Assembly: GCA_014529385.2 (NCBI GenBank)
Contig: CM043957.1
Location: 84,117,381-84,181,380, forward strand
DNA length: 64,000 nucleotides
Direction: 5' to 3'
DNA from: Adiantum capillus-veneris
Taxonomy: Eukaryota; Streptophyta; Polypodiopsida; Polypodiales; Pteridaceae
In this document: one piece after another, positions 45,593 through 57,800 of the stretch
Position numbering within the stretch: the stretch's first letter is position 1
Layout: every line of letters starts with the position of its first letter
Program-made: the position numbers and the translations under genes
The notes under the pieces: generated by a model
What the model saw: only the letters and a program-made list of their open reading frames with translations
What the model was told of the DNA's origin: nothing
The model's database searches: none

Positions 45593-46545
45593 TGTTAGAA
45601 GCGGCTAACGGCTACACCAATTATGCACCAAGTTGTGGATATGTTATGGATGTACACAATATTTACTTTTCATTGTATAGGGCTTGGGCTCATTTAGGAG
45701 TTCCAAAGTTGTATGAGTCTAAGCTAGAGAGCTCACTTTATCCCATAGTTGAAGGGTTTGAGGCCCAAAACTATAAAAGAGCCCTATGCTTAATGAGAGG
45801 TCATTCTTGAGTGGTCCTTTTGAGAACTCTCTCCCTAAAGGAGGTCTTGATGGCCTAGCCTTTGAGCTTAATGCCCATGCTTAGAAGTCTAGTGCTAATC
45901 ACATGTAATTAGTGTAATCCTCTCTTAATTAATCTAGTCTTCATTATGTTGTCAATCATGTTTCTCTACTTTCCTTCATTGTTTTGAAGTGTTGATCTTC
46001 TCTAATCTAACTCTTACTTATGCTAAGCTTCTCCGATTAGTGGAGTCCTTATCTAACTCTCTCGATTAAGCGGAGTGGGTGTACTCGTGATTGAGGGATT
46101 AGAGTTGTCCTCTAATGGTGTGCTTGTGTGTGTGTAGGTTTCAGAAGCCTTGAGCTTAATTTGATTATGTGTGACTTGATTTGGACACCATGATGGGCAT
46201 GGTTGGGGTGGCCGACTGAATGCGATCTTGTGTGCTTAGTCGTCAATGCATGTAATTAGAGTTGTGCTTGAGAGATTCCAAGATTAGTGTGTTTCACTTC
46301 ATTGCATGATGTGTGTAGATGATTGCTTGAAATTGATGCTTGATGTGCGATTAGCATTAGTTGTTTGGGATGATTTCTATTTGCATTGGAGGATGCACTC
46401 TCTTGAATCCTCTCAATCTTTGCATCCGATGACGCTCTCGCACATTCTTTGTGTGATGCCTCCAAGCCCTAGCCGGGTCATGCTCTCTCTCTCCGGATTG
46501 ATAAATTTTGTGGGAGATTGCCTATGCTATGGCGAGCTTCCAACA
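45593..46545 (+). repeat. Non-coding element 5' LTR (953 bp)
   Basis: Begins TGTTAGAAGC and ends CTTCCAACA. The 3' partner differs by scattered bases and a short duplication (GGCTTGGGCTCA repeated near 50110). Confidence 0.95.
45772..45778 (+). promoter_or_regulatory. TATA box in 5' LTR
   Basis: CTATAAAAGAGCCC is a strong TATA-type core promoter about 180 bp into the LTR, repeated at 50207-50213. Transcription would start about 30 bp downstream. The homologous site in the composite LTRs is GTTAAAAG or GTAAAAGC, without TATA. Confidence 0.65.
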
Positions 46546-46546
46546 T

Positions 46547-46564
46547 TGGCGCCGTTGCCGGGGA
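46547..46564 (+). other. tRNA-Asp primer binding site
   Basis: TGGCGCCGTTGCCGGGGA, one base from the LTR end, a perfect 18-base match to the expected complement of plant tRNA-Asp 3' end. This is the classic site of Athila/Tat-type Gypsy elements. Confidence 0.93.
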
Positions 46565-49500
46565 CGGGTTGCCTACGCTAGTGGAGTTGAGGTTGCAAAA
46601 GATAAGAGCAATTTGATTACCGATTTCTTGTAATTAGGTAGGATTTGATTTGTGTGTAGTGTAATTAGGTTTAATTAGAAGTGTATAGAGTCATTTCACC
46701 CCAAAAACCCCTAAATTTTCTTTTGATTTTGTTAATTTTTCACTAACCTTCACTAATTTTGCATCCCATTCATGCTAATTTCGTGTTAATTGTACTAATT
46801 CCATGCTAATTGTGCTAACCTAACCACTAATTTTGATTTGGAATGTATGCTAAATCCCCTTAATTGAGGAGGATCATCACTCTTAATTGCTCTAATCTAT
46901 GTCTAATCATGTGATTGAGTGTTGATTTTGGTCAATTTTTTGATCAATTTTGGACCGAATCGGAGTTACACACATGTGTGTGCATGATGGAATCGTCGCG
47001 TGGAGCAAGGATTAGCTTGGATGCAATCAATTGTAAGTGGATTGACCTACTCCGTTTAATTTTTGATTGATTAAGTTGATCCCATTGAGTTGCTAAATCA
47101 TTGCTAAAATTAAGTGTGTGTGCCTAATTGATGGAATTTATGCCTAATTTGATGAAATTGGAATGATATTGTGATCAAATAGGATGCCTAAATGCTTGTA
47201 GATTGATGATTTTGCAAGAAATGTATGTGCAAACATTAGGAATTGGCCTAATTTCGTTGCTAATTGAGCAAAATAATTGGATTTGTGCACCTAATTTTTG
47301 TGTGTGTGCAATTACTTGATTTAGGTGTGTGTGCACTTACTTGATTTCGGTCTGTGTGCATTTAAGAGGGGTGTGTGTCATCCTCAATTTGGGTGTGTGT
47401 AAAGTGTAGTGCACAAACAAACAAAGGGGGTGGGGGGTCAAGCACATGTGCATGCTTGTTTTTAGGTGTGTGGAAAGGGAGTAAAGTCAACAAAAGACAA
47501 GGCATGTGAGGAAAGAATCTAGGTGAGAGAAAGAGAAACAAAGTCAACAAAGATAATAAAAAGAGTGTGAAAGCACAAGAAAACAAAATTGGATTTGCAT
47601 GGGCGTCCGAATTTAAAAGGCCTATAAAAAAAAGTTTTTAAAAAAATGATTTTTTTTTCTTCTTTCTTTCTTTGCTCCTCACACATATTCCCACACCAAT
47701 CACCCCACTCCCTTCATGGGCACAGTTGATTTAAAAATCGCCTGTTGATCTTGAGGACTCACAAAATAGGGTCAAGAGCTCCATGCACTAGATGATCCAA
47801 CAAATAATGATCATTTGAGGAGGTGACACTATTTTTGTTACGTATGCTACACAATGCATTTGGGCATGAGCAAATCATTTGGGTCTATTTGATCAAATGC
47901 CTCCTTGTCTCTATTTTCTCGCTTCCAATGTCAAAATATGCTACATGAGAGCATGAGAAGCAAATGCATTGATTTATTGTGCAATGGGTGAGCAATTGTT
48001 TGTAAAGCTACATAAAAATTTCCAAGTTGTGGGGGAATGTGATAGATTTTGAAGTTTGGGTTGAATAAAAACTTCCTCATGCACTAATCAATGATCTTTT
48101 TTTTTTAAGGGATGTGGTAGGTGTGTGATTCCAAATGATCCAAGAAGGGGTCATCATTGCAATCTATTGCAAAATTTGGCTAATTAGAGCCATTCCAAAT
48201 GTTTGAATTAAAGTTGTAATGCTAGCTCATAGCTTGGTAAAAAGTTAATTTTTTTTCATTTGAGCTAGTATTTACCCAAACTTTTTGAGCTTTCAAGTAC
48301 ATAATTAGGCTAGTGAGAGCCATTCATTTTCATTTCATCAAGTTGAAGTCATCTCTAGCTCATAGATTGCTCTTAAAATTGAAAATTTCATGTGAGCTAG
48401 TTGTTAGCCAACTTTTGAAAAGCTTTGAAATGATAAATTTGGCTTTGAAGAGCCACTTCACTTCTTAAAGTTGCATTATTTTCAGCTATTGGCTTGTTTA
48501 AACTCCATATTTCTTTGAGCTAGAAATTAATCAACTTTTGAATCATGCATGAGAGATGGTAAAAATTGCAAAATTTGCTTATATGGAAGCATTTTATCTC
48601 TCTCATGGTTGATATGTATGCATAAATTTGCTACTTTAGAGCATCATGTGCATAACCAAAGGCACTTTTTTTCCTTGGGTTTTTTCCCTTTGGCGAATTC
48701 GGGTATGCAAGACCTTAGCTTTAGGTTTTCATTAATGTTTTGTGTGCATTTGGCTTTCAATAATTGGCTTTTGTAGCTTGTGTTTACACTTAGCTTCAAA
48801 AGGCTTCTTTTTGCAAATAAAAAGGATCAAGAGGCTTCTCTACACAAAAGATGCTTGCTCAAGAATGCTCAAAGAGCATAAATAGGTGTAATCCTTCCAT
48901 GATTTGGCTCTTTGTTCATCTCTCCACTCTCTTTCTTGGTTTAAGTGAAATTTTGCTTCTAAGCTATGGTATTTTCATGTTAGAAAGCTAGGCATCGTAA
49001 AGTTTCAACACCCTACTTTGTGAAAATTAACTCACAAAAAATTAGTTTTATGTATGTAAATCCTAGGTAATTAGCCTTGACCTTAGGTTAATGTAGGTTC
49101 ATTTCTTGCTAGTCCTAGATTCTTAGTGATAGTCGTAATATTCCATTCATTTTTGTCATGACCTAAGGCTATGATTAGGCTTTAATCTTTTTAGTCCAAT
49201 TGCCACTAGTTCTCATAAAGGAAGCAATAAAAATGTGCTAAAAAATGAATCATGAAGCAAAGAAGTGTCCAAAAAAGTAGCAAAAATGCTACTAAGGCAC
49301 ATGAAAATAAAAAAATTCTATGTTATGTTGTGTGTGTGAGGCCTAGCGCCTTATTGGCACTTGGTAGGCGAGGGGAATCACCTTGGCTCGCTTGGTCAAG
49401 GCCCTAAACCAATGCCCTGGGTTGATAGGGGTTAGCCATCGCCTTGGTAAGCTAGTAGGCTTTTGGAACACCTTCTTAAGGGTTCAAGGAGCTGAGAGTC

Positions 49501-50004
49501 GGGTGGTAGCCTTGTGATTGTACTTTAAATTTCAATGAATGGCTAAATCAAAACTTCCATGATCTTCAAAAAACTTTGACAATGTACTAATAGATTAGAA
49601 GTTTTTTATAGCCCTTAGACATGATAGACTTGAATGATTTATTAAGATTGTTCACATAGTTTTTAGGCTAGTAGGTTTATGAACTTGAATTAGCCTAGGG
49701 TCATAATTGATTGCTTGTGTTTCATGCATAAAACTGAAATTTCAAGTGGTTTAATCTTCACAATAGTTTGAGTATTTTTTTGCTTTATGTTGTCTAGTTT
49801 TTTACTATGATTAACCCATCTTTCAGAAGCAAAAAATCACTTTGCATGATTGTTCATTTATGCTTCATGTTTTGTTCAATCTTGGTGGCCTTTGATGCTC
49901 ATTACTTGTTCTTATGTTTTGCAGCTCAACATTTCTTCCATGGACTTGCTTTCTACCATGTCAGCGTGTCTTGCTTCAGCGGCACACGAGGACATGCGCC
50001 AAAT
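46565..50004 (+). other. Non-coding interior of 5.4-kb element
   Basis: AT-rich. The 5' part has repeated CTAATTTT/TGCTAA motifs; around 47290-47600 there are GTGTGTGC motifs and an A-rich tract. The 3' part has repeated GAGCCATTC-type motifs. A block at 49330-49470 (GAGGCCTAGCGCC and GGCTCGCTTGGTCAAG) is the best conserved part against the composite copies (4847, 23165). No coding frame is supported. Confidence 0.8.
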
Positions 50005-50018
50005 TAGGAAGGGGGGAA

Positions 50019-50981
50019 TGTTAGAAGCGGCTAACAGCTACACCAATTATGCACCAAGTTGTGGATATGTTATGGATGTACACAATATTTACTTTTCATT
50101 GTATAGGGCTTGGGCTCAGGCTTGGGCTCATTTAGGAGTAAAGTTGTATGAGTCTAGGCTAGAGAGCTCACTTTATCCCATAGTTGAAGGGTTTGAGGCC
50201 CAAAACTATAAAAGAGCCCTATGCTTAATGAGAGGTCATTCTTGAGTGGTCCTTTTGAGAACTCTCTCCCTAGAGGAGGTCTTGATGGCTTAGCCTTTGA
50301 GCTTAATGCCCATGCTTAGAAGTCTAGTGCTAATCACATGTAATTAGTGTAATCCTCTCTTAATTAATCTAGTCTTCATTATGTTGTCAATCATGTTTCT
50401 CTACTTTCCTTCATTGTTTTGAAGTGTTGATCTTCTCTAATCTAACTCTTACTTATGCTAATCTTCTCCGATTAGTGGAGTCCTTATCTAACTCTCTCGA
50501 TTAAGCGGAGTGGGTGTACTCGTGATTGAGGGATTAGAGTTGTCCTCTAATGGTGTTCTTGTGTGTGTGTAGGTTTAAGAATCCTTGAGCTTAATTTGAT
50601 TATGTGTGACTTGATTTGGACACCATGATGGGCATGGCTGAAGTGGCCGACTGAATGCGATCTTGTGTGCTTAATCATCAATGCATGTAATTAGAGTTGT
50701 GCTTGAGAGATTCCAAGATTATTGTGTTTCACTTCGTTGCATGATGTGTGTAGATGATTGCTTGAAATTGATGCTTGATGTGCGATTAGCATTAGTTGTT
50801 TGGGATGATTTCTATTTGCATTGGAGGATGCACGCTCTTGAATCCTCTCAATCTTTGCATCCGATGACGCTCTCGCACATTCTTTGTGTGATGCCTCTAA
50901 GCCCTAGCCGGGTCATGCTCTCTCTCTCTCCGGATTGATAGATTTGTGGGAGATTGCCTATGCTATGGCGAGCCTCCAACA
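50019..50981 (+). repeat. Non-coding element 3' LTR (963 bp)
   Basis: Begins TGTTAGAAGC after the purine tract GGAAGGGGGGAA, ends CCTCCAACA, followed by GTAAT. Confidence 0.95.
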
Positions 50982-50986
50982 GTAAT

Positions 50987-53420
50987 CAATGTAACCGAGT
51001 AGCCGAACGTTTCTTTGTGGCATAGCCGATTAGGACATATGTCCAAGAAGGGAATGGAAATCTTGTCTCGTTCTGGTTATTTGCCTGGCTTTTCATTTAA
51101 TGATTTTGAATTCTGTGAACATTGTCTGTATGGTAAGCAAACACAGCAGCCACATAAGCATAGAAGCAGTAGAAGAGATACACAGTTGGCACTTGTTCAT
51201 AGTGATTTGTGTGGACCTATGCCTAATCTATCTCTAGGGGGAGCTTCTTACTTTATGACATTTATAGATGATTACTCGAGGAAAGTATGGGTTTACTTTC
51301 TCAAGCACAAGGATGAAGCGTTTAGTGTTTTCAAAACGTTTGTGACACTTGTGGAGAATCAAAGTGGCAAGAAGATTAAATGCTTACGCACAATGGTGGA
51401 GAGTATATTTCAAAGGCCTTTCAGGACTTTTGTGAGTCAAAAGGTATAAAACGTGAACTTACTGCTCCTTACAATCCTCCTCAAAATGGTGTTGCTGAGA
51501 GGATGAATAGGACCATACAAGAGAAGGTCAAAAGTATGTTGTCTAATGCACAGCTGCCAAATGGGTTTTGGGCTGAAGCTGTATCAACGGCTGTTCATCT
51601 TATAATAGATCTCCTAGCAAGGTTTTGCAGAAGGATTCAGTGGCAGAGATGGTATGGTCAGGCAAGGTGCCCTCATACAAGCATCTCAGAGTCTTTGGCT
51701 GTGAGGCATATACTCACGTTCCAAAGGAATTTAGGAACAAACTTGAGCCAAAGAGTAGAAAGTTCATCTGTTTAGGCTATGGTAATTCTGGTGAGATGGA
51801 GTACAGACTTTGGGATCCCAAATCCAGAAAGGTTATCCGCAGCAATGATGTTCACTTTAATGAAGCCAAATCTCATTCTAAACCAGAGAGGGTTGAGGAG
51901 ATTAGAAGAGTTTTCTTCCAAGAAGATGGACCTGCACGTGCAAGACAAAATGTCAAGGCTCAAGAGGAGCAAGGACAGGATAGAGTGGAACCACAGGTTG
52001 TGGCTGAGCCTGAGCCACCTATTTTGTGTAAATCTGGACGTATCACGCGACCTCCTGATCGGTTTGTTCCATCTATGAACTATGTCATGTCGACTGATTG
52101 CAATGAGCCTTCATGTTACAAGGAAGCAGTGCAAATGAAGGACTTCGAGAATTGGCAATTGGCCATGCAGTCAGAGATGATAGCTCTGCATAAAAACCAG
52201 ACATGGAAGCTAGTTAAATTACCACAGGGCAAAAAGGCTCTACCTTGTAAATGGGTTTACAGGTATAAGATCACCGCTCATGATAGTCAGCCAAAGTACA
52301 AAGCAAGGCTTGTTTCCAAGGGCTTTAAGCAAGAACAAGGCATTGACTTTGATGAAGTCTTCTCTCCGGTGGTCAAGATGACTACATTGAGATGCTTTCT
52401 TGCATTGGTTGCCATATTAGATTTAGTGTTGCACCAAATGGATGTCAAGACAGCGTTCTTGCATGGTGATTTAGATGTGGAAATTTACATGCAGCAGCCA
52501 GAAGGGTTTGTTGAGAAAGGCAAGGAAGATTTGGTATGCCAGTTGTTAAAGAGTCTTTATGGCTTAAAACAATCACCGAGGGCATGGTACCATAAGTTCC
52601 ACAAGTTTATGCTTTCTCAAGGCTACAAACGTAGTGAGTTCGATCACTGTCTATATACAAAGAAGGCTAAGGATGGCAGTTGGTTGATCCTTATTTTGTA
52701 TGTGAATGACATGTTGATTTGCTGGCAAGCACTTGGAAGAAATTTCAGCTTTGAAGTCAAAGATGGCAAAATCGTTTGACATGAAAGACATGCGTGAGGC
52801 AAGTCATATACTTGGTATGTGCATTGAGAGAGACAGATCAAAGAAGCTGATTTGGTTATCTCAAACAGAGTAATATATTGACAAGGTTTTGCAACGTTTC
52901 AATATGGAGAAGGGAAAGGCATTGAGTGTTCCATTGCCACCATATGTAAAACTTAGCAAACAAGATTGTCCTGTGTCTGAGGAAGAACAGGTTGAAATGG
53001 ATAAGATTCCATATGCGTCTGCAGTGGGTAGTTTAATGTATGCAATGATTGCTACTCGCCCAGACATTGCATTTGCAGTGGGAGTAGTAAGTCGATACAT
53101 GTCAAACGCAGGCAAGAAACATTGGGAGGCAGTGAAAGGAATATTGAGATACCTAAAAGCTACAAAGAGTATGTGTATATGCTATGGGAGTTAGGAGCTA
53201 AGTGTAAAGGGATTTACAGACTTAGATTATGCACGTGACTTAGACAACCGAAGGTCTACGTCAGGGTATGTCTTTACATTGGCTGGTGGAGCAGTATCAT
53301 GGCGTTCTAGATTGCAAGATTGTGTTACTCAGTCTACTACAGAGGCTGAATATGTTGCAGCATTAGAGGCATGCAAAGATCAATTTGGCTTAATCGACTA
53401 GTAACAGATTTGGGAATCAA
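50987..53420 (+). pseudogene. Copia copy 2: integrase, RT and RNase H
   Basis: It resumes at the integrase zinc domain (LWHSRLGHMSKKG, CEHCLYGKQ). It shares the 4-base loss at the second catalytic Asp with copy 1 (about 51387) and has its own one-base loss near 51605. From 51625 a 384-codon frame holds GLKQSPRAWYHKF; the RT catalytic YVDD reads YVND at about 52699. RNase H blocks (RRSTSGYVFTLAGG, QSTTEAEYVAALEACK) lie at 53240-53370. Coding sequence runs into the reversed LTR at about 53420, before the RNase H end. Confidence 0.9.
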
Positions 53421-53571
53421 AGAAGAAGAGCACGACGATATGGTGAACTCGCTCTGTTGTAATGTGTAGAGCATAGTGAGTTCTTATTAGGTTTTTACAA
53501 AAGAATATGTGTACATACCTGGCGGCCCGCCCACTTACCTGGGCGACCACATTGGGCTTTATACCCCAACA
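53420..53571 (-). repeat. Reversed Copia LTR at right end (partial)
   Basis: It matches 39487-39635 and has the proper LTR terminus CCCCAACA (TGTTGGGG on the minus strand). The last 40 bp or so of the LTR (U5 end) are missing. It is joined to RNase H sequence through the shared run AAAGAAGAAGAG. Confidence 0.87.
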
Positions 53572-53779
53572 CTTATTGGTTGTTTTTTTTAAAGCATTTA
53601 TAAAATTACACTAGCTCAATCCTCATTGGTCCACCTCTATGTCCATCCAATAGAATTCAGGCAAGAATTGGGGGTTTTCCTGCATGCCTGGCATCTATCC
53701 TATTTGCTTTGTGGAAAGGGTAAAGTGATGAGTGTGTGTGTGTGTGTGCTCTGTCTCATCCCGAATCATCTATCATCTT
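53572..53779 (-). repeat. Second chromovirus 5' LTR, outer part
   Basis: It continues from 39447 after the duplicated CTTAT, matching about 32300-32515, with a short GT run at about 53732-53748. Homology stops at 53779, so the remaining LTR end is lost. Confidence 0.88.
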
Positions 53780-54880
53780 AGGTGAGCAAACATGCAATTT
53801 AAAAATGCCAACACAAAGAGCTAGCCAAGCACATCCTATTCTAGCAATTTCATATGAAATCTTGAGTGATTTCTTATGCTAATTCCCACCAAAAGAATCA
53901 CAAGCTGATTGCTTCAATCGATAAGAAACCAATTAAGCGTGCATTACTTAAGAGAAAATGATGTTTTGAACACACCACACATCGAGATTGGAAAGAAAGA
54001 GCTCTAGGTTGGATTGTTTTTCAATGTAGACAAGACTGAGAGCAAGTGAGCTGGGACACATACTATTGGATGTTCCCAAAACGATAAGGTTATAAAAAGT
54101 GATTTCACCATCACAGGTCTTGGGTTATATACTAAATATTTCTACAAAGTAAAAATAAATGACAATGAGCCAATAAATGGAAAACCTCAACTGCATACGT
54201 TTGCTCAATGAATCCAAGAAATCTCTATGTGTAATAGGCATGTTGATTGGCATGAGAGGCATGAATATTGGATACAATCAAATAGTACCAAAATCTATAG
54301 ATAAATGCAAGGATTTAACATTTGAGAGTTTTTCATTTCAAGTTTTTTTGACAATTTAAACAATCTTTAGAGTTTTTTTAACCAAACATATGTCATAGCA
54401 TAAAGTATCTATTTAATGTTATTTTCAATCATCATAAGACTCCATATATGTGTGGTTGACGGAGAGAGAAAGTATAAATTCTAGAGGGATAGTATCTATG
54501 CGCGTTACCTTTGGAAGAAGAGATCATAAATCCTTGAGAGAGAGAGTGACTTCTCTTCTATAATCTTTAGAGAGACAAAGTAAAATTCTAGAGCTGTATA
54601 TCACTTTTGGAAGCTCTTAATTGCTCCGACTCTTAATGATGGATCAATGTATACAAGAAGAAATTTGGGGTAATGAACATTTACATCCAATTAGAATCTC
54701 ATGATAGAATAGAATTTAGATTTCTGGTCTCAAAGCCATTGTGAGCACTAGGGGTTTCTCACATTCCCTCCCACCTAATCGGGTGGCCATTTGTAGACAT
54801 TGTGTCAATGGTGCTTCTTGCCTTGGTCTATTATTTGAACAATGGTAGATGTTTATCTTTTGATGTGTTACCATGATTCT
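53780..54880. other. Unassigned stretch
   Basis: AT-rich sequence without a convincing gene. It has GAGAGA-rich patches near 54465 and 54535. No LTR edges or duplications were found. Confidence 0.5.
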
Positions 54881-57800
54881 ATATCGTGCATGACATCTTG
54901 TAGTCTTAAACGTGGTATGCCAATAACTCGCTTATAGTTCTTCATGTAGCATAGAGAATAGTGGCTTTGATATGTTCAAAGGATCCTATGTAAAATGCCT
55001 CCTCAAATGTGACGACCATGAAATGAGATGGTAGTAACTAGACTGTGGAGTAAAGCCAATCATGATATTCTTGGAGGGTGTAATTTGAAGGTCTCATAAA
55101 GACCTAACTCCCCCTCCAAGACTGATGTAAGTGGATAACCAATTTGATGAGCATCATTGAATGTGTCAATGCAAGCAATGAGAAATATGTGTTAGCATAA
55201 TGCAAGCTAAGTCCAACAGGCCCTTGAAAGTCATGATGGCTACCCGTATTGTTTCTTGATACATCTTTTAGTGAGACTTATAGTTGGGGTAGGTAGGGAC
55301 AGGTAATTGAGCCATGGACAATGACTCTTTGCATGCTCCATAAATGTATGCCATGCTTGCCTTCTATGCAGCACACAAAAAGTTGGTATATACTTTAATC
55401 TCCATGGGGGGTATCAATAAAAGTTTTTGATTTTTGGGCCGCCTCTCTTGCCAATTCTTGCTCCATGTTGGCTAGTTGCCCATATTTGAGTTTGTGTCTC
55501 AATCTTATAAAGAAACTTCATATATTTTCCTAATGCATTGGTAGGGCATTGAGGTACTTTGCTCAATCAACTTCATTTGCATCAGTCTCTACTTGTAGCT
55601 TCTTTTTGAGCTTCTATTCTTTATCTAAACAATCTTTGTTCAATAGAAAGCTCATCAGATGAGGTATTCTTGTATAGCGGAGGTATCATCAAAGTCAAGC
55701 TACATAGGTGGAATAGTTATGTTAATTAGAGCTCCTAAAAGTGTTTTCATGGTTGTACTTGGCTTCGACAATACCCATGCCTCTTTGGTCACCAACTCTT
55801 ATTATAGTATAAGTAATTCATCCTGTAATGCTTGTTCTCTTTCCTAAGCTAGCCTTTCCTTCCTTTGGTCAAGACACAAGATCCTAAGACCTTGTAAGAT
55901 TCCATCTTACAAGCACATATTCATGATGATCCTAACAAAGACATCTAGTTCACTCTAACATGTCCACTTTTTATTAGAGAGGTTTAACTTGTTGGTTATG
56001 AATGAAGCTTTCACAGAAGCCTGTATCTTATTTAACCCTATCGGTATTCACCACAAGAAAATTTATGAGTTTCTTGAGAGCTACTTTAGAGGAAAAATAC
56101 TTTCTTTGTATATGCTCACTGTGTATTATGCTTTTCAGTTCAATCTCTCATTTGCTAGATGCTCCTTGCTTGCCATCATGGATCTTTTCAATGTTCCTAT
56201 GCTGGCTTGGTGGGCTACTTGCAACTCCTATAGTTGTCTCAAGCTTTCTTTCTCAATGAGGTTGATAGGGGGGATTTGGTATTGTGTTATCCTCTTCTTC
56301 CCTTTGTCTTTCAAGCCCCACTCTACCCTCTCCCACTACAAATGTTCTTACTCTTCGTCTCTTCCTTGTCTCTTTGTAACCTTGCTCCTTCTTCATGCCG
56401 CTTTAAAAATTTATCATGTTGGTGTGCATATTATCGTTAGAGTTGGCTGCTTCTTAGTCTTGCCTTCGGGCTTCTTCCTACTACTTTTCTCTTACTAAGC
56501 ATGTTGCAACCTTTCTTGCTTCTATCACACCTCTTTTTGAGCTAACTTTCTCCATTCTTTTTCAATTTCTAAAGACCTGCTATCTCTTAGTCAATTGGGC
56601 TTGTTGAGCTCTCACGATTTTGGGATCATCATGTTCCTTGGGGTGTGGTAGGTTCACCCTTGGTGCCCTGTGGCTCATTCTATTCTCCCTCTCGCCATCT
56701 CTTGCTTAGATTTTTCTATTTCTTTCTTGAATCCATTAGAGTTGAAACCTTCTTTAGGATAAGGATCTTTTTTCTCATTCTTTCTCATTGAGTGAGGAGG
56801 AATTATCAATTTCTATTTAATCACCGTTACTACCACTAGTAGCTTTTGGTATGGCCTTCTATTTCTTTGCTAACCTCTTTGTACTAAAACTAGCTTTTAA
56901 GGACTCTCGAGCCTAGACGCCTCTTTCACTTGTTTGGTAGAACTTCATGCAATCTTGTGGGATTAGGGCCTTTGGTGAATCCTCCCTCCTTCCGAAGGCA
57001 TAGTAAGCAAGAAATCGGGGCAAGACCTACCCCACCATTCATGCATAAATTTGTTATTCCTTCTTAGAGCTTGCATAAGATATGAGATCTTGAAGGATCA
57101 AATCTAGAAAATTACAAGGATATGGCTCATTTCTTTCCACTACATTGGTCATGGCATCAACCACTCTACTATGTGGCAATGTATATCTATCAGTCTTCCC
57201 AAAGGCAAGGTGTTGAGAATAGACTCTTACTAGAATCTCTACCTTTTTCCTTAGTAGGTCTCAAAAGGTACATTCTTGTCCCTTCTATAGGAGTAAGGTT
57301 GCCCACTTTTCAACTTCATTAAGCTTGGTGACCAAACCATACCCTGAAGTTTCTTATTAGCAGTTGTGGATATATTGATGTCTCTACTAATCTGAACTCC
57401 AAATACATCTCTAGACTTCTATGCTAGCTTTGCATGGAAATTCTCTTTGAAATCATTAATAGATAGCTTCTTTTGTATTCAATCTCATTGGGCAACAAGT
57501 ATAGAAATCTATGAATCCAAAACCTTGGTGGTGACCTTTTGACATCTCCATGCCGTTGGATATGATAAAAGCCAACCAAGAGTATAATATTACTCATCTT
57601 TGTCCTTCATTATTGACAATGGTGCCATTGAGAAATATAGTTTCATAGGCCTTCAATGTAACTGTGTCCATGACAGGTTTTGTCAGCCACCTTGACACCT
57701 TTGATCACAAACCTTTCCTCCTATACAACTTTGCCTTTTGATTTGCGGTGGCTCCTCTTTGAACCTATGATCACTCATGCCACTAGACTTGCATGTGGTA

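Larger units (their letters stand above)
45593..50981 (+). mobile_element. 5.4-kb non-coding LTR element (LARD-like)
   Basis: LTRs 45593-46545 and 50019-50981, primer site 46547-46564, purine tract 50005-50018, perfect 5-bp duplication. The 3.4 kb interior has no gag-pol and no frame of note. All parts needed in cis for replication are intact and the two LTRs are nearly identical by eye, so it is recent and must use proteins from another element. The tRNA-Asp primer site suggests a Gypsy (Athila/Tat-like) helper. It is the cargo-free relative of 13658-24787. Confidence 0.92.
39448..53571. mobile_element. Aberrant Copia insertion: tandem genomes between reversed LTRs
   Basis: Flanked by a perfect 5-bp duplication CTTAT (39443-39447, 53572-53576) and by LTR-like ends, so integrase placed it. 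Both ends are LTR sequence on the minus strand (39448-39635; about 53420-53571). The interior is on the plus strand: R-U5, primer site, leader, gag, protease, integrase of copy 1 (39649-43130), then R-U5, primer site, leader, gag to RNase H of copy 2 (43131 to about 53420, with a 5.4 kb insertion inside). No 3' LTR or purine tract on the plus strand. The structure fits template switching during reverse transcription. Confidence 0.82.
31239..53779 (-). mobile_element. Second chromovirus element, 5' LTR split by Copia
   Basis: 3' LTR 31239-32896, purine tract 32897-32911, polyprotein 33252-38045, leader and primer site 38090-38362, 5' LTR 38364-39447 plus 53572-53779. The LTR is interrupted by the Copia insertion with a CTTAT duplication. 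Homology ends at 53779, so the outer part of the 5' LTR (equivalent to about 32520-32896) is deleted. The element body is about 5.5 kb between LTRs. Confidence 0.88.

Noticed and set aside
46306-46581. 91-codon plus-strand frame, also at 50681-50938
   Set aside because: It lies in the LTR of the non-coding element and across its primer site; no conservation in the related composite LTRs.
55989-56498. 169-codon plus-strand frame, very hydrophobic, like a membrane protein
   Set aside because: The opposite strand carries Lys/Glu-rich coding-like blocks here, and a charged protein read backwards gives hydrophobic shadows. There is no start context or neighbour support.
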